This document shows, piece by piece, positions 23,116 through 33,453 of a stretch of DNA of 64,000 nt; position 1 is the first letter of the stretch, and each line of letters begins with the position of its first letter. A model generated the notes under the pieces. It saw nothing but the letters and a program-made list of their open reading frames with translations, did not search any database and had not been told where the DNA came from. This stretch comes from Hypericum androsaemum. Its lineage: Eukaryota > Streptophyta > Magnoliopsida > Malpighiales > Hypericaceae. The stretch spans positions 6,440,707 to 6,504,706 of the forward strand of contig OZ023182.1 of assembly GCA_963995505.1 (NCBI GenBank). The letters run 5' to 3'. Both the position numbers and the translations under genes were made by a program.

Positions 23116-26100
23116 ATGGAGGAGGAGAAGGAAGGAGGGCTCCAAACGGGGAGCGGAGAGAGAGGCGCCGGCGGAAAGTTGAGGAGGCCGTCGTCGCGGA
23201 AGCCACCGGCGACGCCCTATGCCCGGCCGCAGCAGCGCGGACGGTGGCTCTCCAAGCTGGTGGACCCCGCCCGCCACCTCATCACCGGGCTCCCTTCGTT
23301 CTTCTCCCCATCCGCCGTACGACGACGGCAACCCCACGGTCAGTTTCTGAGTTTGTCTGATTTACTCCCCCGGGGAGCGGATTTAACTAATTCGGACTGG
23401 GAACTAAGTTGGTTTCTTTTTTTTTTCCGAGCAGTTGAATCGGAGGAGGAGGAGAGAGATGTTGGTGGCAGCGACGAGGACGGGGGATCTCCGGTGGAGG
23501 TAAGGATTGATAATAAGTGCCTATTTCGTGTTTGCGTTTGTGTTTGTTTTGTGTGTAATTTTGGGGGTTTGCGGTAGTTGATGTAAAGACTGTTGCTTTG
23601 TTTCTGTCTCAGGATTCGGTACCTGCGAGTGAGGGGAATGCGGGTACTAGTGTAGTAGGAGATGTCGTTAGGAGTAGTCCTGAATCCGATAGGGATGAGC
23701 AACTGCGGGAAGCTAGCCCCCCTCAACCTCCCAAGCTTTCTGAGATTGAGCGGCTTTTTGCTGGTCGAAGTTTTTCTAGGTCGCGTATTCTTCAGTATAT
23801 GTTGTTTAGGGTTTTACTCAACGGTTCCGTTTTTTGTTCCTTGACTATGTCAGTGAGAGGTTTCCTTTGTCAGGGATGAGATTCAGAAGTTGATAGGTGT
23901 CTTGCATTCCAAATCGACCGATAGGGCAGATTCATCTCAGGAGAGGGTTGAAGTACTGGATACAGCCATTGGTGGAACCTTGTCATCACGCCGTCAGTCA
24001 ATTGTAAGTGAGTTAATGCCCAAAGCATCTGCACCCGCTGAACTTTCTAGCTTTCCGTTGTGTTTGATTGTTTAAATTCTTTGAGACTTTTCTTTTGTTG
24101 TTTACATTTTTTTAGTTTGATTCCTTTTGCATGATTGGCTAGGCCTTTAGCTGTTAATATATTAGTTTTTTCCGCTAAACTATTACCCTAGACTTAAATG
24201 TGTTAGCAGGGTGCTATAACTTCGAGGGTGTGCTTAATTGAAATGAAGTGCTCAAATAAAAGTAGCATCAACTAACATTGGCATCAGAAATCAGAAAGGA
24301 TTTGTGACAAAAATTAGAAACCTAAGGGAGTAAGGTTGCCATTGAGAAAGAGAATTGTAATCTTAAAATTATGAAAACTGCAAGGGGTGCAGCCGTGCAG
24401 GGTATCTTCTTGGTTTTTCCTTTACACCTTGATATCCCTGACTGAGTTGTGTCTTTATCTTTTTTGTGGTGATGTACTTATTGAAGGGAAAGAAGTTTGA
24501 TATACCTTTTGTTTGTATGCTTCCCTGTTTGCAACTCAATGCAGTGTGATGTCGGAAATTCTCCAGTTGATATCGCGAGGGCCTATATGAGAACCCGAAC
24601 ATACGAAGCACCCGTTGGTTCACCGAGCATCACAAAAGATGGCAGGGCACTTCTTTCTTCTGGTGATCTTAATCTTTCGCCTTCCCCTCTTCCAGCTATC
24701 CGCTGGCCCGGTGCCTTGGTTCAGGATCAGCATCAAGAAATGACACCGCAGAGCGAGAGAGAGGGATTTGGGCTTCACAGTTTTCAGCGAACTCCTTATT
24801 CTCGATCAATATATTCAAAGTCAAAATCCAAGGTACAGGAAGTCAGGTTTTTATAGGTTAATAGTTCTGGAGAATACTCAACGTTTATGATTTTTCACAT
24901 TGTTTTGTTTAATTGATTCAGTTACAAGGTGAAAGCGGAAGGCGCTTGAACTCGACTTCAACTTCCTTTGAGCAGTCAAAACTTTCTGCTTTTGGACAGG
25001 TAAACCTTGTTTAGACTCTTAGACGCAGTTATTTGTGGTTCATCTAATTTGCGTTCTTTTTGGTTGTGATGCTCCTTCGGTGTCTTTAAATGATCCAATA
25101 AACTCGAAAGCTTGTCATCAAAAGTTCATGATGTGTCTTAATATTTTTTAGGACTAATCAAGCAGTTTCTGTCTTTTGATATGCTAAAATTTGCTGTTCT
25201 GTCTCCATTCTGCCTGAATGCAATTTCTTGCTTAGGTTAACTGGTCTCCTGATGCTTTTAATGGTGGTTCTGGATCTGTGGGGCCCATCAGAAGAACCAG
25301 AAATAAACTTTTTGGGGATACTCAGAGAGGGTCGCCCAGCTTTTCTTCATCTATCTTTACTCCTGCACAGTTAGAAAGCCCAGCTGGTTCGCATGCCGTG
25401 TTTTCGGGTGCAAACAAGAGTTTGGAAGCTGGATCAAGTAGGGCATTAAAGCTACCATTTGTAGAAAGTAGGCCACGGAGCTCTGATGTTGGTGTTCCCT
25501 CTCATTCAAGTCAGATTGCTCGAAAGATACTAGAACATCTTGAGAGAAACCCGGCCACTCCAAATGATAAGTCTGCTGAGCTTAAACTAGCTACTTCATG
25601 GAAGAAACCAGATACCTCGAATGTAGCCTTTAATATGCCAAACAAGCATAGCAACTTACATTTTGGAAATCTTGGCTCCTCTCATAAAGCAGATCATACA
25701 CCTGCTAAGAGCAGCCTACATTTGGTTGGATCTAAAGATCCCTCCTGTTATAAGCTTCTCGAAAAGGGGGTGACTTTTGACGCTCATGATGGCTCTCCGG
25801 CTAACAACATGAATGTTTTTGGTTTGAAACAGAATCCCGAAAAACCAATCAACAGTCCAACTGTTGAAAGTCATGCCATTTCCCACCATACAACTCTTGC
25901 TGGTGCCAAACCTGGGACCTTAAAGTTCCAGGACCACCCTGCAAAGTCGGTTGTCAGCACAATTGTTTTTACTTCTGAACCTTCTCCAGGTTTAAGACAG
26001 AATGGTGATTCTCGGATCATGAGCAAACAGGAGGTATTTCTTTTTCCGACCTTTAAAACATTTAGAAGATTGGGAATTTAGGTTTTTTTTTCTTTCTTAT

Positions 26101-26574
26101 CACTGAATTATCTTTAAAAAACCTCATTTGCAGGTGGTCCACAAGGCTGCATCAATTGCTTCTTCCTCTGAGCTGAATTGTCTGCCCAAGAAGCCTCCTC
26201 TTGCGGGGACTAGACCTGCTTTACCTGCTATTTCCATTGGGAAGCCTGCTCACAAGTGGGCTCTTCCATCTGATAATAGTCCCGGATTCACTTTCCCAGT
26301 TTCTGCATCTTCGGGGGGTCTGTTTGATCCACCAACACCATCCATTGTTCCATCATTCTCCGCAAGTGGCTCGAGTCCCGAGAAGCAGGTGTCCTCAATC
26401 CCTACGTTCAGTTTTGGCTTGAGTAGGTCAACTCCCCCACTGGTTTTCTCTTTTCCTTCCACAAGCAATGCCCCACCTCAGAATGATGCAACAGATCCAA
26501 AATTCACATTTGGATCCGACAAGGAGGCCAGATTATCTTTCAGTTCTTTCGGTAAGGATGGCGTTCGCTGTTAA
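23116..26574 (+). CDS. NUP136: Nuclear-basket nucleoporin, NUP1/NUP136-like
   Basis: Eight exons: 23116-23338, 23435-23499, 23613-23779, 23874-24003, 24545-24832, 24922-24999, 25236-26033 and 26134-26574. All have GT/AG borders and continuous phase, giving 729 residues. The N-terminus carries GGKLRRPSSRKPPATPYARP (20-39) and WLSKLVDPARHLI (44-56), the conserved N-terminal block of plant NUP1/NUP136. Later landmarks are LFAGRSFSRDEIQKLI, SPVDIARAYM, FQRTPYSRSIY and GPIRRTRNKLF. The C-terminal part is Ser/Pro-rich with scattered FG-like motifs (TFSFGLS, FTFGSD, SSFG). The protein anchors at the nuclear pore inner face and affects mRNA export and nuclear shape. The stop lies just after a strong donor-like GGTAAG (26551), so a further exon is possible; as read it is shorter than I recall for Arabidopsis NUP136. 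Confidence 0.85.
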
Positions 26575-27718
26575 CCAAATAGCACATACGATATCCTCGA
26601 CTGCTGGCCTTTATTTCTTACATGTGATACTGTTGGGCAAGACACAGCAGCCGATCCACAGACCATGATGATTGTTGTCCGTCCAGGTACACTGATGAAT
26701 CAAGTTTGATCCAGCTGTGTTTCGAGCTAGATTTACACTTCGGTTGATGCAACGTGACGTTTATGTACCATATCAATTTGAATTGTTCATATTATTAGTC
26801 CACCAAATATTCATTGCAGTTCACGTTTGCTTCCGGCAGACAGAGAGATACCTTAAAAAAGTCTGCTGATTTGCTGCTATAGCCTATACGTTTATGAACA
26901 TTTTCTGGAGCTGTTGCTGCGGAACCTAAGTAGATGGAGATGGTTCATGACCAACTAAAGTTTGCTATTGATTCCTGCGCAAGTTTTTGGTCATCCAACC
27001 TAGTTCTTTGAGATGGTATCTCACTGTTTAGAGCTGTGAACTACTCCAAGCTTGAGCTTTTCGGGCTTCGTGGGCCGAGTTGCTTTTGGTACTTGGAGTG
27101 AAATAGGGAGCCCATTTTGGTCGAACGTATCTATCTAGTTTGTGGTACCGTATTTTGAGAGAGCTCGATTTGGGACGGGCAAAAGTGACATTTGGGCAAT
27201 TCTGGCTTCTGATGTTTAGTGTCTTTCCATCCACCTGATAATAATAGCTGTACAGTACCACGTGGAACGAATTACGATCGCATGTTTCAGAACTACAATA
27301 AAATGGAACATGATGCCAGGAATCACATGTTCCCATTTTCATAGCAACAGGAACCCTATGCCTCGCTTCCCAATTGGTCACGACTTTTTCTTAAAATACC
27401 AAAACTACTCGTTTTTGGATAATTACGGGTTCACTTATCCGAATTTGAGTTTGAATCAAGTACGATATTTATTTTTTTGGTAGAAATCGAGAGATAAAAG
27501 GTCCTCTAACTTTTATTCATCAGTCACCAGATAACATGTTCATCGGGGTAAACAAACCTCCTTCAAGTCACAAGCACATCAGCTAGACGGTTATCCTCTG
27601 TCACGTATGGTGAATCTGCACCGAGCCAAATATTTAAGTATAAAGATAGAAGTGAAAGCCGACGAAGGCATTTGGTATTCACTTGTACCGGCTTCTGATT
27701 TCAAAAAGATACAATCTG
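26575..27718. other. 3' region of the nucleoporin gene and intergenic DNA
   Basis: Contains the presumed nucleoporin 3' UTR. No other gene is recognised; the short frames on either strand have no family resemblance. Confidence 0.5.
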
Positions 27719-28763
27719 GTGTTTGGTAAAATAGATTCTGGAAATTTGTAATTTGTCTATTGATTTTGTAACCCCTCTAGTTTGGGTTTATTATATCTTG
27801 GAATCTCTATCGGATCAAATGCTAATATCATTGCTCAACATATTTATTTTAAGATATTTATACCCTTCTACCCTGCATCTTCTTCCCGAGGATGAACATC
27901 TTTCAATTAAAAATTAAAATCAACGAGAGCTACAATTCTGGGAAGGATCTTGGCGTCGGTCTTATAGTCGCCCGAAACGAGTGGGAGACTCGGGACGCCT
28001 TGGCGTCGGTCTTCTGGTCGCCCGAAACGGCGTCGCGGGAGGAGGCGGGCCGTTTCTTGTTGAAGGATCTGAGTTTTGTTTGTTGCAAGCTCATCTTCTC
28101 GTTTAACGGCTTCACTTTTTTTAAATACTTTCTAATAACCTCCCTCGCCGAGAAGCTCGCTCTCTTCACCGGTGAAGATCCGACATCGTTGCCTCCGGTT
28201 TCCTTGCTCTGCTTGAACATGGAGGAGAATCTGGGAAGTGAGAAGTACTTCGCCGGTAGGTGCATCTTCGAAGGGGCGGGGGCTTGGAGGAGGTCAGCAA
28301 CGTCGTCGGCGGAGCTAGGGCGGCCAGAGGAGGGGCAGGAGTACTGGTCAGAGGAGGAGGAGGACGAGGCGGTGGAGTCGCGGGAGGCCGTGGTGGTGGA
28401 GGAGGATGACGTGGACGAGAAGGCGAGGAGGAGGGTGCAGACCATGGAGATGCGAGGGGAGAGGGGGAGCGGGGAGAGGTGGAGCGGGTGGAGCTGCCCC
28501 TTGTAGAAGAGCTCGTCGGCCGGGAACCGCCATCGGACCCCCGTTCTCTTCTGATGGTGGAAACCGTGGTGGTTGGGAAAATGAGCGGAGGAAGAAGACG
28601 AAGTAAAGTTATTTTTTGTGCAAGGGTATTTTTGTAATTTTATATGACAAAAAAATGAAAAATAGTTGCTGACATAATCGCAGAATATAATAAATCTAAA
28701 TTAGAGGGGTTACAAAATCAGTAAGCAAATTACAAAATTTCTTGAGTCTATTTTACCAAATAC
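27719..28763. mobile_element. TIR-flanked element carrying a captured gene fragment
   Basis: The left arm (27719-27796) has TGTTTGGTAAAATAGATTCT, AAATTTGTAATTTG, TTGATTTTGTAACCCCTCTA and TTTATTATA in that order. The right arm (28686-28763) carries the same blocks in inverted order, about 80% similar over roughly 78 bp. Between them lies a GC-rich piece of a MAKR gene. Outer borders and target duplication were not resolved, so the element may extend beyond both arms. The layout matches Pack-type (gene-capturing) DNA transposons; the superfamily is not determined. Confidence 0.6.
27930..28545 (-). pseudogene. Captured fragment of a MAKR (membrane-associated kinase regulator) gene
   Basis: The minus-strand frame reads RFPADELFYKGQLHPLHLSP, then SPRISMVCTLLLAFSS, a Ser-rich linker, MHLPAKYFSLPRFSSMFKQS, and SFSAREVIRKYLKKVKPLNE. 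These blocks, in this order, are the conserved middle and C-terminal parts of plant MAKR proteins (relatives of BKI1, which regulate receptor kinases at the plasma membrane). The usual N-terminus is missing: sequence before PADELF is unrelated and the first in-frame ATG (28445) is internal. The MAKR tail is replaced by unrelated residues ending SFPEL. A 49-bp-spaced direct repeat (CTTGGCGTCGGTCTT at 27949 and 27998) disturbs the 3' part. Probably non-functional, though it is still open for 171 codons. Confidence 0.65.
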
Positions 28764-29771
28764 GAGAATTTCGAAAGTAATTATCCCATAATTATTCCGT
28801 GGTTGAAGAAAGCTGCACTATAGTCCAATAGTCAAATTACTGTTCCAAATAGAACACGTAAAGAGGAAATTCCCCCAAGTTACTATGAAACCAAAAGCCA
28901 AAATCGAACAAGGATGGGTGTGAATATAATAAGTGGGATTCCGGGAGAGAAGGGGGTGACTGGGGGCTAAAAAGTCAGTAGCTGAAGTGACATTGTAATG
29001 AAATTAATGCTGTTTCTTGACAGAGACATGATATTGACGTTTCAGATTCTAATTGTCAGAAATGTTTTCCAAAATTTTTAATTTCACAGACCACCACTTG
29101 CCCTCGTACCTATCTCAAGTCACTTCCCAAATTACAAAATTTTTAGGGGTATATATATATATATTTATGGATATTAACTAAATTTAAAATATAATATCGT
29201 TCATAAACAGTAAAATATTTTTTAACAATGTTTGTTAAAATAAAGTTCAATTAGTTCATATTTCAATTAGTTAACAATGTTCATAGATTCGACCACTTGC
29301 CCTTGTTGCTTTTGTTTTGTACCAGCGTAATTAAATTTGCAAACATATATATTTTTTTGAGAACATCTGCCAGGTTGTAAACAACACTAGAATCCACTGC
29401 GTAATCCCGAGGACATTTAATGATTAATAATTCCCTCCTCATCCTTTTTTATTTATTTATTTCCACATGACCAAGGCAGTAGCTAACCATCTGGGTTCTG
29501 AAAATATTTTTGCTAATTAAGGGGACATGACAAAGTATATATACTTTCAGTTTCAGGAGCCAACTTATACTTGATTCCTGAAAAAAATCTTCTCGATGAA
29601 GAAGAATAAAATAAAATAATTGGAGAGCATATATAAGGCAAGCACGTGAATGTAGGGCACTAAATATCCGCATTCAAATAGACCAATAATACATTGAGCA
29701 TCTCTCTCAACACATAGTATTACGTACATATTCACCCAAAAAAATAGTGTTACGCACAGAAATTCAGGATT
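28764..29771. other. Intergenic, nothing coding seen
   Basis: AT-rich sequence with a short (AT)n at about 29153 and no recognisable protein or RNA gene. Confidence 0.5.
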
Positions 29772-30170
29772 TTTTTAATAAGTGATTTGTATATATATTT
29801 ACAAAAAATTTACTTCGGCACAAGTCACGAAAGTACGCATCACCATAGTGAGTCTAGGTAAAAAACAAGTCTTCACCATCTAGATCTAGCAATAAATTCG
29901 ACCAAATTAGCCACTCTTCTACATGTTGTAAAATAGAATGTAAGAAAAGTTCACGGTCGCTTCTAAGGTTATCAAAGATTATACGGTTTCTGTGCAACCA
30001 CATCTCCCAAGAGACTACGCCAAAGAAAGCTAAATAGACTTTCAGAATCATACCATCTCGAGCGAAACCCATCAGGCCGAGAAAGAGAGGGTGACTGATG
30101 GACCAATACACCAAGAAAAGCTCGCCTTGGCACAAAATAGCTCCAGATAATGCGGGATTTTTCTGAGATC
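29772..30170 (-). pseudogene. LINE 3' end remnant (zf-RVT to RNase H linker)
   Basis: The minus-strand frame contains FFGVVSWEMWLHRNRIIFDN and ends GEDLFFT. The W-E-[MI]-W-x-x-R-N-x-x-[IV]-F-[DE] pattern is the usual linker after the zinc-finger RVT region of plant non-LTR elements annotated as putative ribonuclease H proteins. An A-run follows on the minus strand (29772-29778), consistent with a LINE 3' tail. It is strongly 5'-truncated. Confidence 0.6.
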
Positions 30171-31381
30171 ATGAGTGCCAAAAACGGGGATGGACTGAAC
30201 CGTTATGGGTCGGTGTGCATCATCTAGATCAAAGGCATTTTTTTGTTGAGAAAATGAATAAGAGAATAATTTCGGTGATATAATTAAACTTGAATTCCAT
30301 TATAAATAGCTTTAACCATATAAGTATAATATTTTCACAACTAGAGTTTGAACTATTATATCACTATCACTTAACAAGTATATCATTATCACACGTCACT
30401 TTGTACTATTATCATTTTACATGTATACACTTATTACTTCACTTCAAACATATTTTTTGATAAGTAGAAATTTTTTATCGCAATGAGAATTTGAACCATG
30501 GACACTTTCACATCTCTCATATATATTATTATCATTTTATATGTACTATATACCATTCTCACAAAGATTGACACCTTTGGTTAGGATGGTACTTCCCGAG
30601 CCCGGTCTCCACCGTATACAGGCCCGCCAAAAATATAACATTAAGGCTTTTTTAAACGAGAATTTCTAATGTTGTCACCTAAATCCTGGTAGTTCGTGTA
30701 GTAGTCAGATTTGATAATTTATGGTAACCGAGTTACCGAGGTGACACCTATTTTTCCTAACACCGTATTGATGGGGCCGTAAATCAATAAGCGGTATCTA
30801 TTTAAATTTAGGGATTTTCTAGCTAGAAATCGAGGCTAGCTAATCGATTATTTCTTTCACCTTATACATTAAAATCTGAAGAAATCTGCAAAAAAAGTGC
30901 AACGCTATATCTTTAAAGCTTTATGTGAAGGGATTCTCCGGACATTAAGATGGGGGGATTGCCTTTGCCAGGAGATATAATAATGTGATAGTGGTCCGGG
31001 AAATTCCTTTCCAGTGAGGTTATTGGAGATGGTGAGTGGTAGACAGATTGAGTCTTTCCTCAGATTTCTACTTTTGAATGGGAAATAAAGATAAAAATTG
31101 GTATGAGAACTTTCCTAAGAAATATTTAACGGTATTTATTTCTAAATATTTGACTTAAAACTTCTTAATTAAAATTAGAATAATTTTTTTACGAGTTGAT
31201 CTAAGTATTTTTCATACAAAATAAGTAAAACTGAGTATACATCAAATGGAAAAAAAATACATGTCCATGAGGCTATTATGGTGTTGCATCTTCGTCGTTA
31301 ACCCCTCAGGCATATCGTGTAATTGCGGGGTACTTAGACAAGAATTCCCACTTCCCATCTACTTTTTTTTTTAAATTTTTT
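30171..31381. other. Intergenic, no gene recognised
   Basis: AT-rich. Two stretches (30345 and 30486) contain TTTGAAC-type motifs common in plant repeats. A TTTTTTGTTGAGAA block near 30240 resembles the micro-insertion tail at 22719, but no flanking duplication was found. Confidence 0.4.
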
Positions 31382-31909
31382 GGTTAAAAATACTTTAATA
31401 CCGTATGTTATTTAAAATAGACATTTTATATCTTGTATTTTGAAAACTACTAAAAAACTTTAACGTGTTTCACACCGACCACCACTTGTGAAATTAGTTT
31501 TTGCCGGACTTGAAATCCCGGCATGGGAGATGACGTGGCATTTAAACAATGTCGAAAATGAAAAAAAGACCGACACGGATTATAATAAAAAGTAAAATTC
31601 AACTAAAAATAGAAACACCCCTCGCCATCCTCCTCTTGTCGTCCCTGGACTCCATCATCTTGCTACTGGTAGAGAGTCAGGGAGAGGCACTTTATCCTCC
31701 TGTCCATGAACTCCATCTCCGTCCTCGTCATCAACCAGCCAACCCTCTCAACACTCATTTCCGATGCCGGAATTTCAAGTCCGGCAAAACCTAATTTCAC
31801 AAGTGGTGGCCGGAGTAAAACACATAGTAGTTTTTTTTGGTAGTTTTCAAAACACATGGTGCAAAATATCTATTTCAAATAATACAAGGTAATAAAATCT
31901 CTTTATCTC
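31382..31909. mobile_element. Long-TIR non-autonomous DNA element, about 0.5 kb
   Basis: Inverted arms of about 145 bp, roughly 31391-31532 and 31757-31900. The left arm reads TTTAATACCGTATG...TTTTGAAAACTACTAAAAAA...CCACCACTTGTGAAATTAG, then TTTTGCCGGACTTGAAATCC. The right arm is the same in reverse orientation with scattered substitutions. The interior has no credible protein. The flanks AAATTTTTT (left) and TAATTTTTT (right) may be a decayed 9-bp target duplication, which would point to a Mutator-like origin, but they are low complexity. Confidence 0.7.
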
Positions 31910-32156
31910 TTAATTTTTTTTTCGTGAAATGGTATCATATGTTGGCTTTTTAGTGTAATATTTCTTTTCATATTGATGATCCTTTTCGGGACCATACAAA
32001 CTACCGCCCTACGTAAAGGTTTTGATTAATAAAATTTAGTATTACATTAATGAAATTTACCGATTAAAAACTTAAAAGTTTTGATATTTTTAGTTCTGTT
32101 CTTAGCTCGTGTTCCACCCGAGGCATTCTTTCTTTAATTTTGACTCAAATCAGATT

Positions 32157-32332
32157 CGGTTTTATATATATCTTTTTTTTGGTGAATTTTTTAAAAGAGG
32201 AGTGCAACACGAGGACTTCTTAAGAAGTCACTCATCCTAGTACTACTCTCGCCCAAGCATATTTAATTTTGAAGTTCTGATGGGATCCGGAGCATCAGCG
32301 CTGGTATGATAGCAACCGGTTTTATATATATC
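32157..32332 (-). mobile_element. Retroposed 5S rRNA copy with poly(A) tail and 16-bp target duplication
   Basis: CGGTTTTATATATATC occurs at 32157-32172 and again at 32317-32332 without mismatch. Between them, read on the minus strand, lie a full-length 5S rRNA-like sequence, a short tail (TCTTTTAAAAAATTCACC) and A8. A poly(A) end plus a long direct repeat is the hallmark of LINE-mediated retroposition of a Pol III transcript. Confidence 0.85.
32199..32317 (-). pseudogene. 5S rRNA pseudogene
   Basis: About 119 nt on the minus strand with clear 5S blocks in order: ATCATACCAGC, CCGGATCCCATCAGAACT, TGCTTGGGCGAGAGTAGTAC, AGTCCTCGTGTTGCACTCC. It starts GGTTGCT rather than the usual GGATGCG. Differences from the plant consensus lie in the box A area (AAAATTAAATATGCTTGG for AAGTTAAGCGTGCTTGG) and in GAGTGACTTCTTAAGAAG for GGGTGACCTCCTGGGAAG. 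Most are G-to-A or C-to-T changes, as expected from loss of methylated cytosines. It is a single copy, not a tandem array, so it is not an rDNA locus. Confidence 0.88.
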
Positions 32333-32614
32333 ATATATAGATGGCCTGCGACGTATATTTGGGTCAACCGCAGTCAACCTGTTTTCTGAAGGGTAAAGAA
32401 CTTCCATAACGAAGGTGGTGTTACATTTTTGTCCAACGAAACAACGTATTAAGAAATAAATAGTTAATTGCGCTCACAATTTGGTCGATATTAATTTTGT
32501 GGAAACTAATTAAAAAATCTTACGAACCCTGAAATCATTTCAGATGTCATCATTTTTAAATCTTTCACCTTTTGGTTCTTTTGTTCTCCAAGTAGCCAAA
32601 AATCTTCTTATTGT

Positions 32615-32658
32615 AATTGAATCTCAAACTTTCTAAAAAAAAGAATTGAATCTCAAAC
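32615..32658 (+). repeat. Micro-insertion with 15-bp direct repeats
   Basis: AATTGAATCTCAAAC at 32615-32629 and 32644-32658 flanks 14 bp, TTTCTAAAAAAAAG, with its A-run on the plus strand, opposite in orientation to most others in this window. Confidence 0.62.
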
Positions 32659-32936
32659 GAAATGGAAATGAAATTAGATCCTCCACCTCAAATTCCATTG
32701 TTTGATTCAACATTATTGAACTTAAATTATAGAATTACTTTTAGTTCCATATAATTAACAAACCGGTTGAAATAAGGACAAAATCCATAATATTTTTTTA
32801 CTGTACTAGTTATCAACATATATTATAAGGTGTTAAAAAATAAATAATGATATTTTTCTCGCCAACGTAATGCTCTGCACTACATTTCCTCATTCTTGTT
32901 ATAATGTCACTCATTCTTGTTAGATTGGTCAGGTGT

Positions 32937-32998
32937 GAAGTTCATCTTTTCATAGCCTTGAAATTTTGAAGTTCATCTTTTCATAGCCTTGAAATTTT
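32937..32998. repeat. Tandem duplication of 31 bp
   Basis: Two perfect adjacent copies of a 31-bp unit beginning GAAGTTCATCTTTTCATAGC. Downstream of the YABBY gene; no further significance seen. Confidence 0.9.
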
Positions 32999-33453
32999 AA
33001 GTGTAATATGAAAATTATAAAATAAATTAGAAGAGATTAATTTCGTGACGTTCGTGATCGTTGTTATTGTATGAATCCCATTTCATGGAACGATAGGCAA
33101 ATCAAGCTTTTGCAACATGATTTTTTTTTATAGGAAGCGCGTTGGAGTGTCCCATATTGAAAATGAAGATATATATATATATATAAAGCAACAGTTTCAA
33201 ATTTATTCAGTCTTTTCCTCCACTTGGAAGGTAGAAGATTCACATTGAAGATAAAAAAATAAAACAGCTTAACTCAACGATATTTGATAAATAAGCTTAT
33301 AACAGCTTGGACAAATACATAGAAGAAACATCATTACTCATAGCTATATATATATTAAGATGTAGATTCCACCATATATTAGATGGATCAAAGGGTTTCT
33401 CTTTAATTGCTGGAATTCCATTTCCATAAACAAGCTTGGGTGAGTCCAAACTA

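Noticed and set aside
27892..28506. 204-codon plus-strand frame
   Set aside because: It is antisense to the MAKR fragment, whose family motifs are all on the minus strand.
31549..31794. 81-codon plus-strand frame
   Set aside because: Spans the interior and arms of a palindromic element; composition and lack of homology argue against a gene.
32157..32332. Cassandra-type TRIM carrying 5S in its LTR
   Set aside because: No TG...CA LTR ends, primer site or second LTR nearby; the poly(A) tail and 16-bp duplication fit retroposition better.
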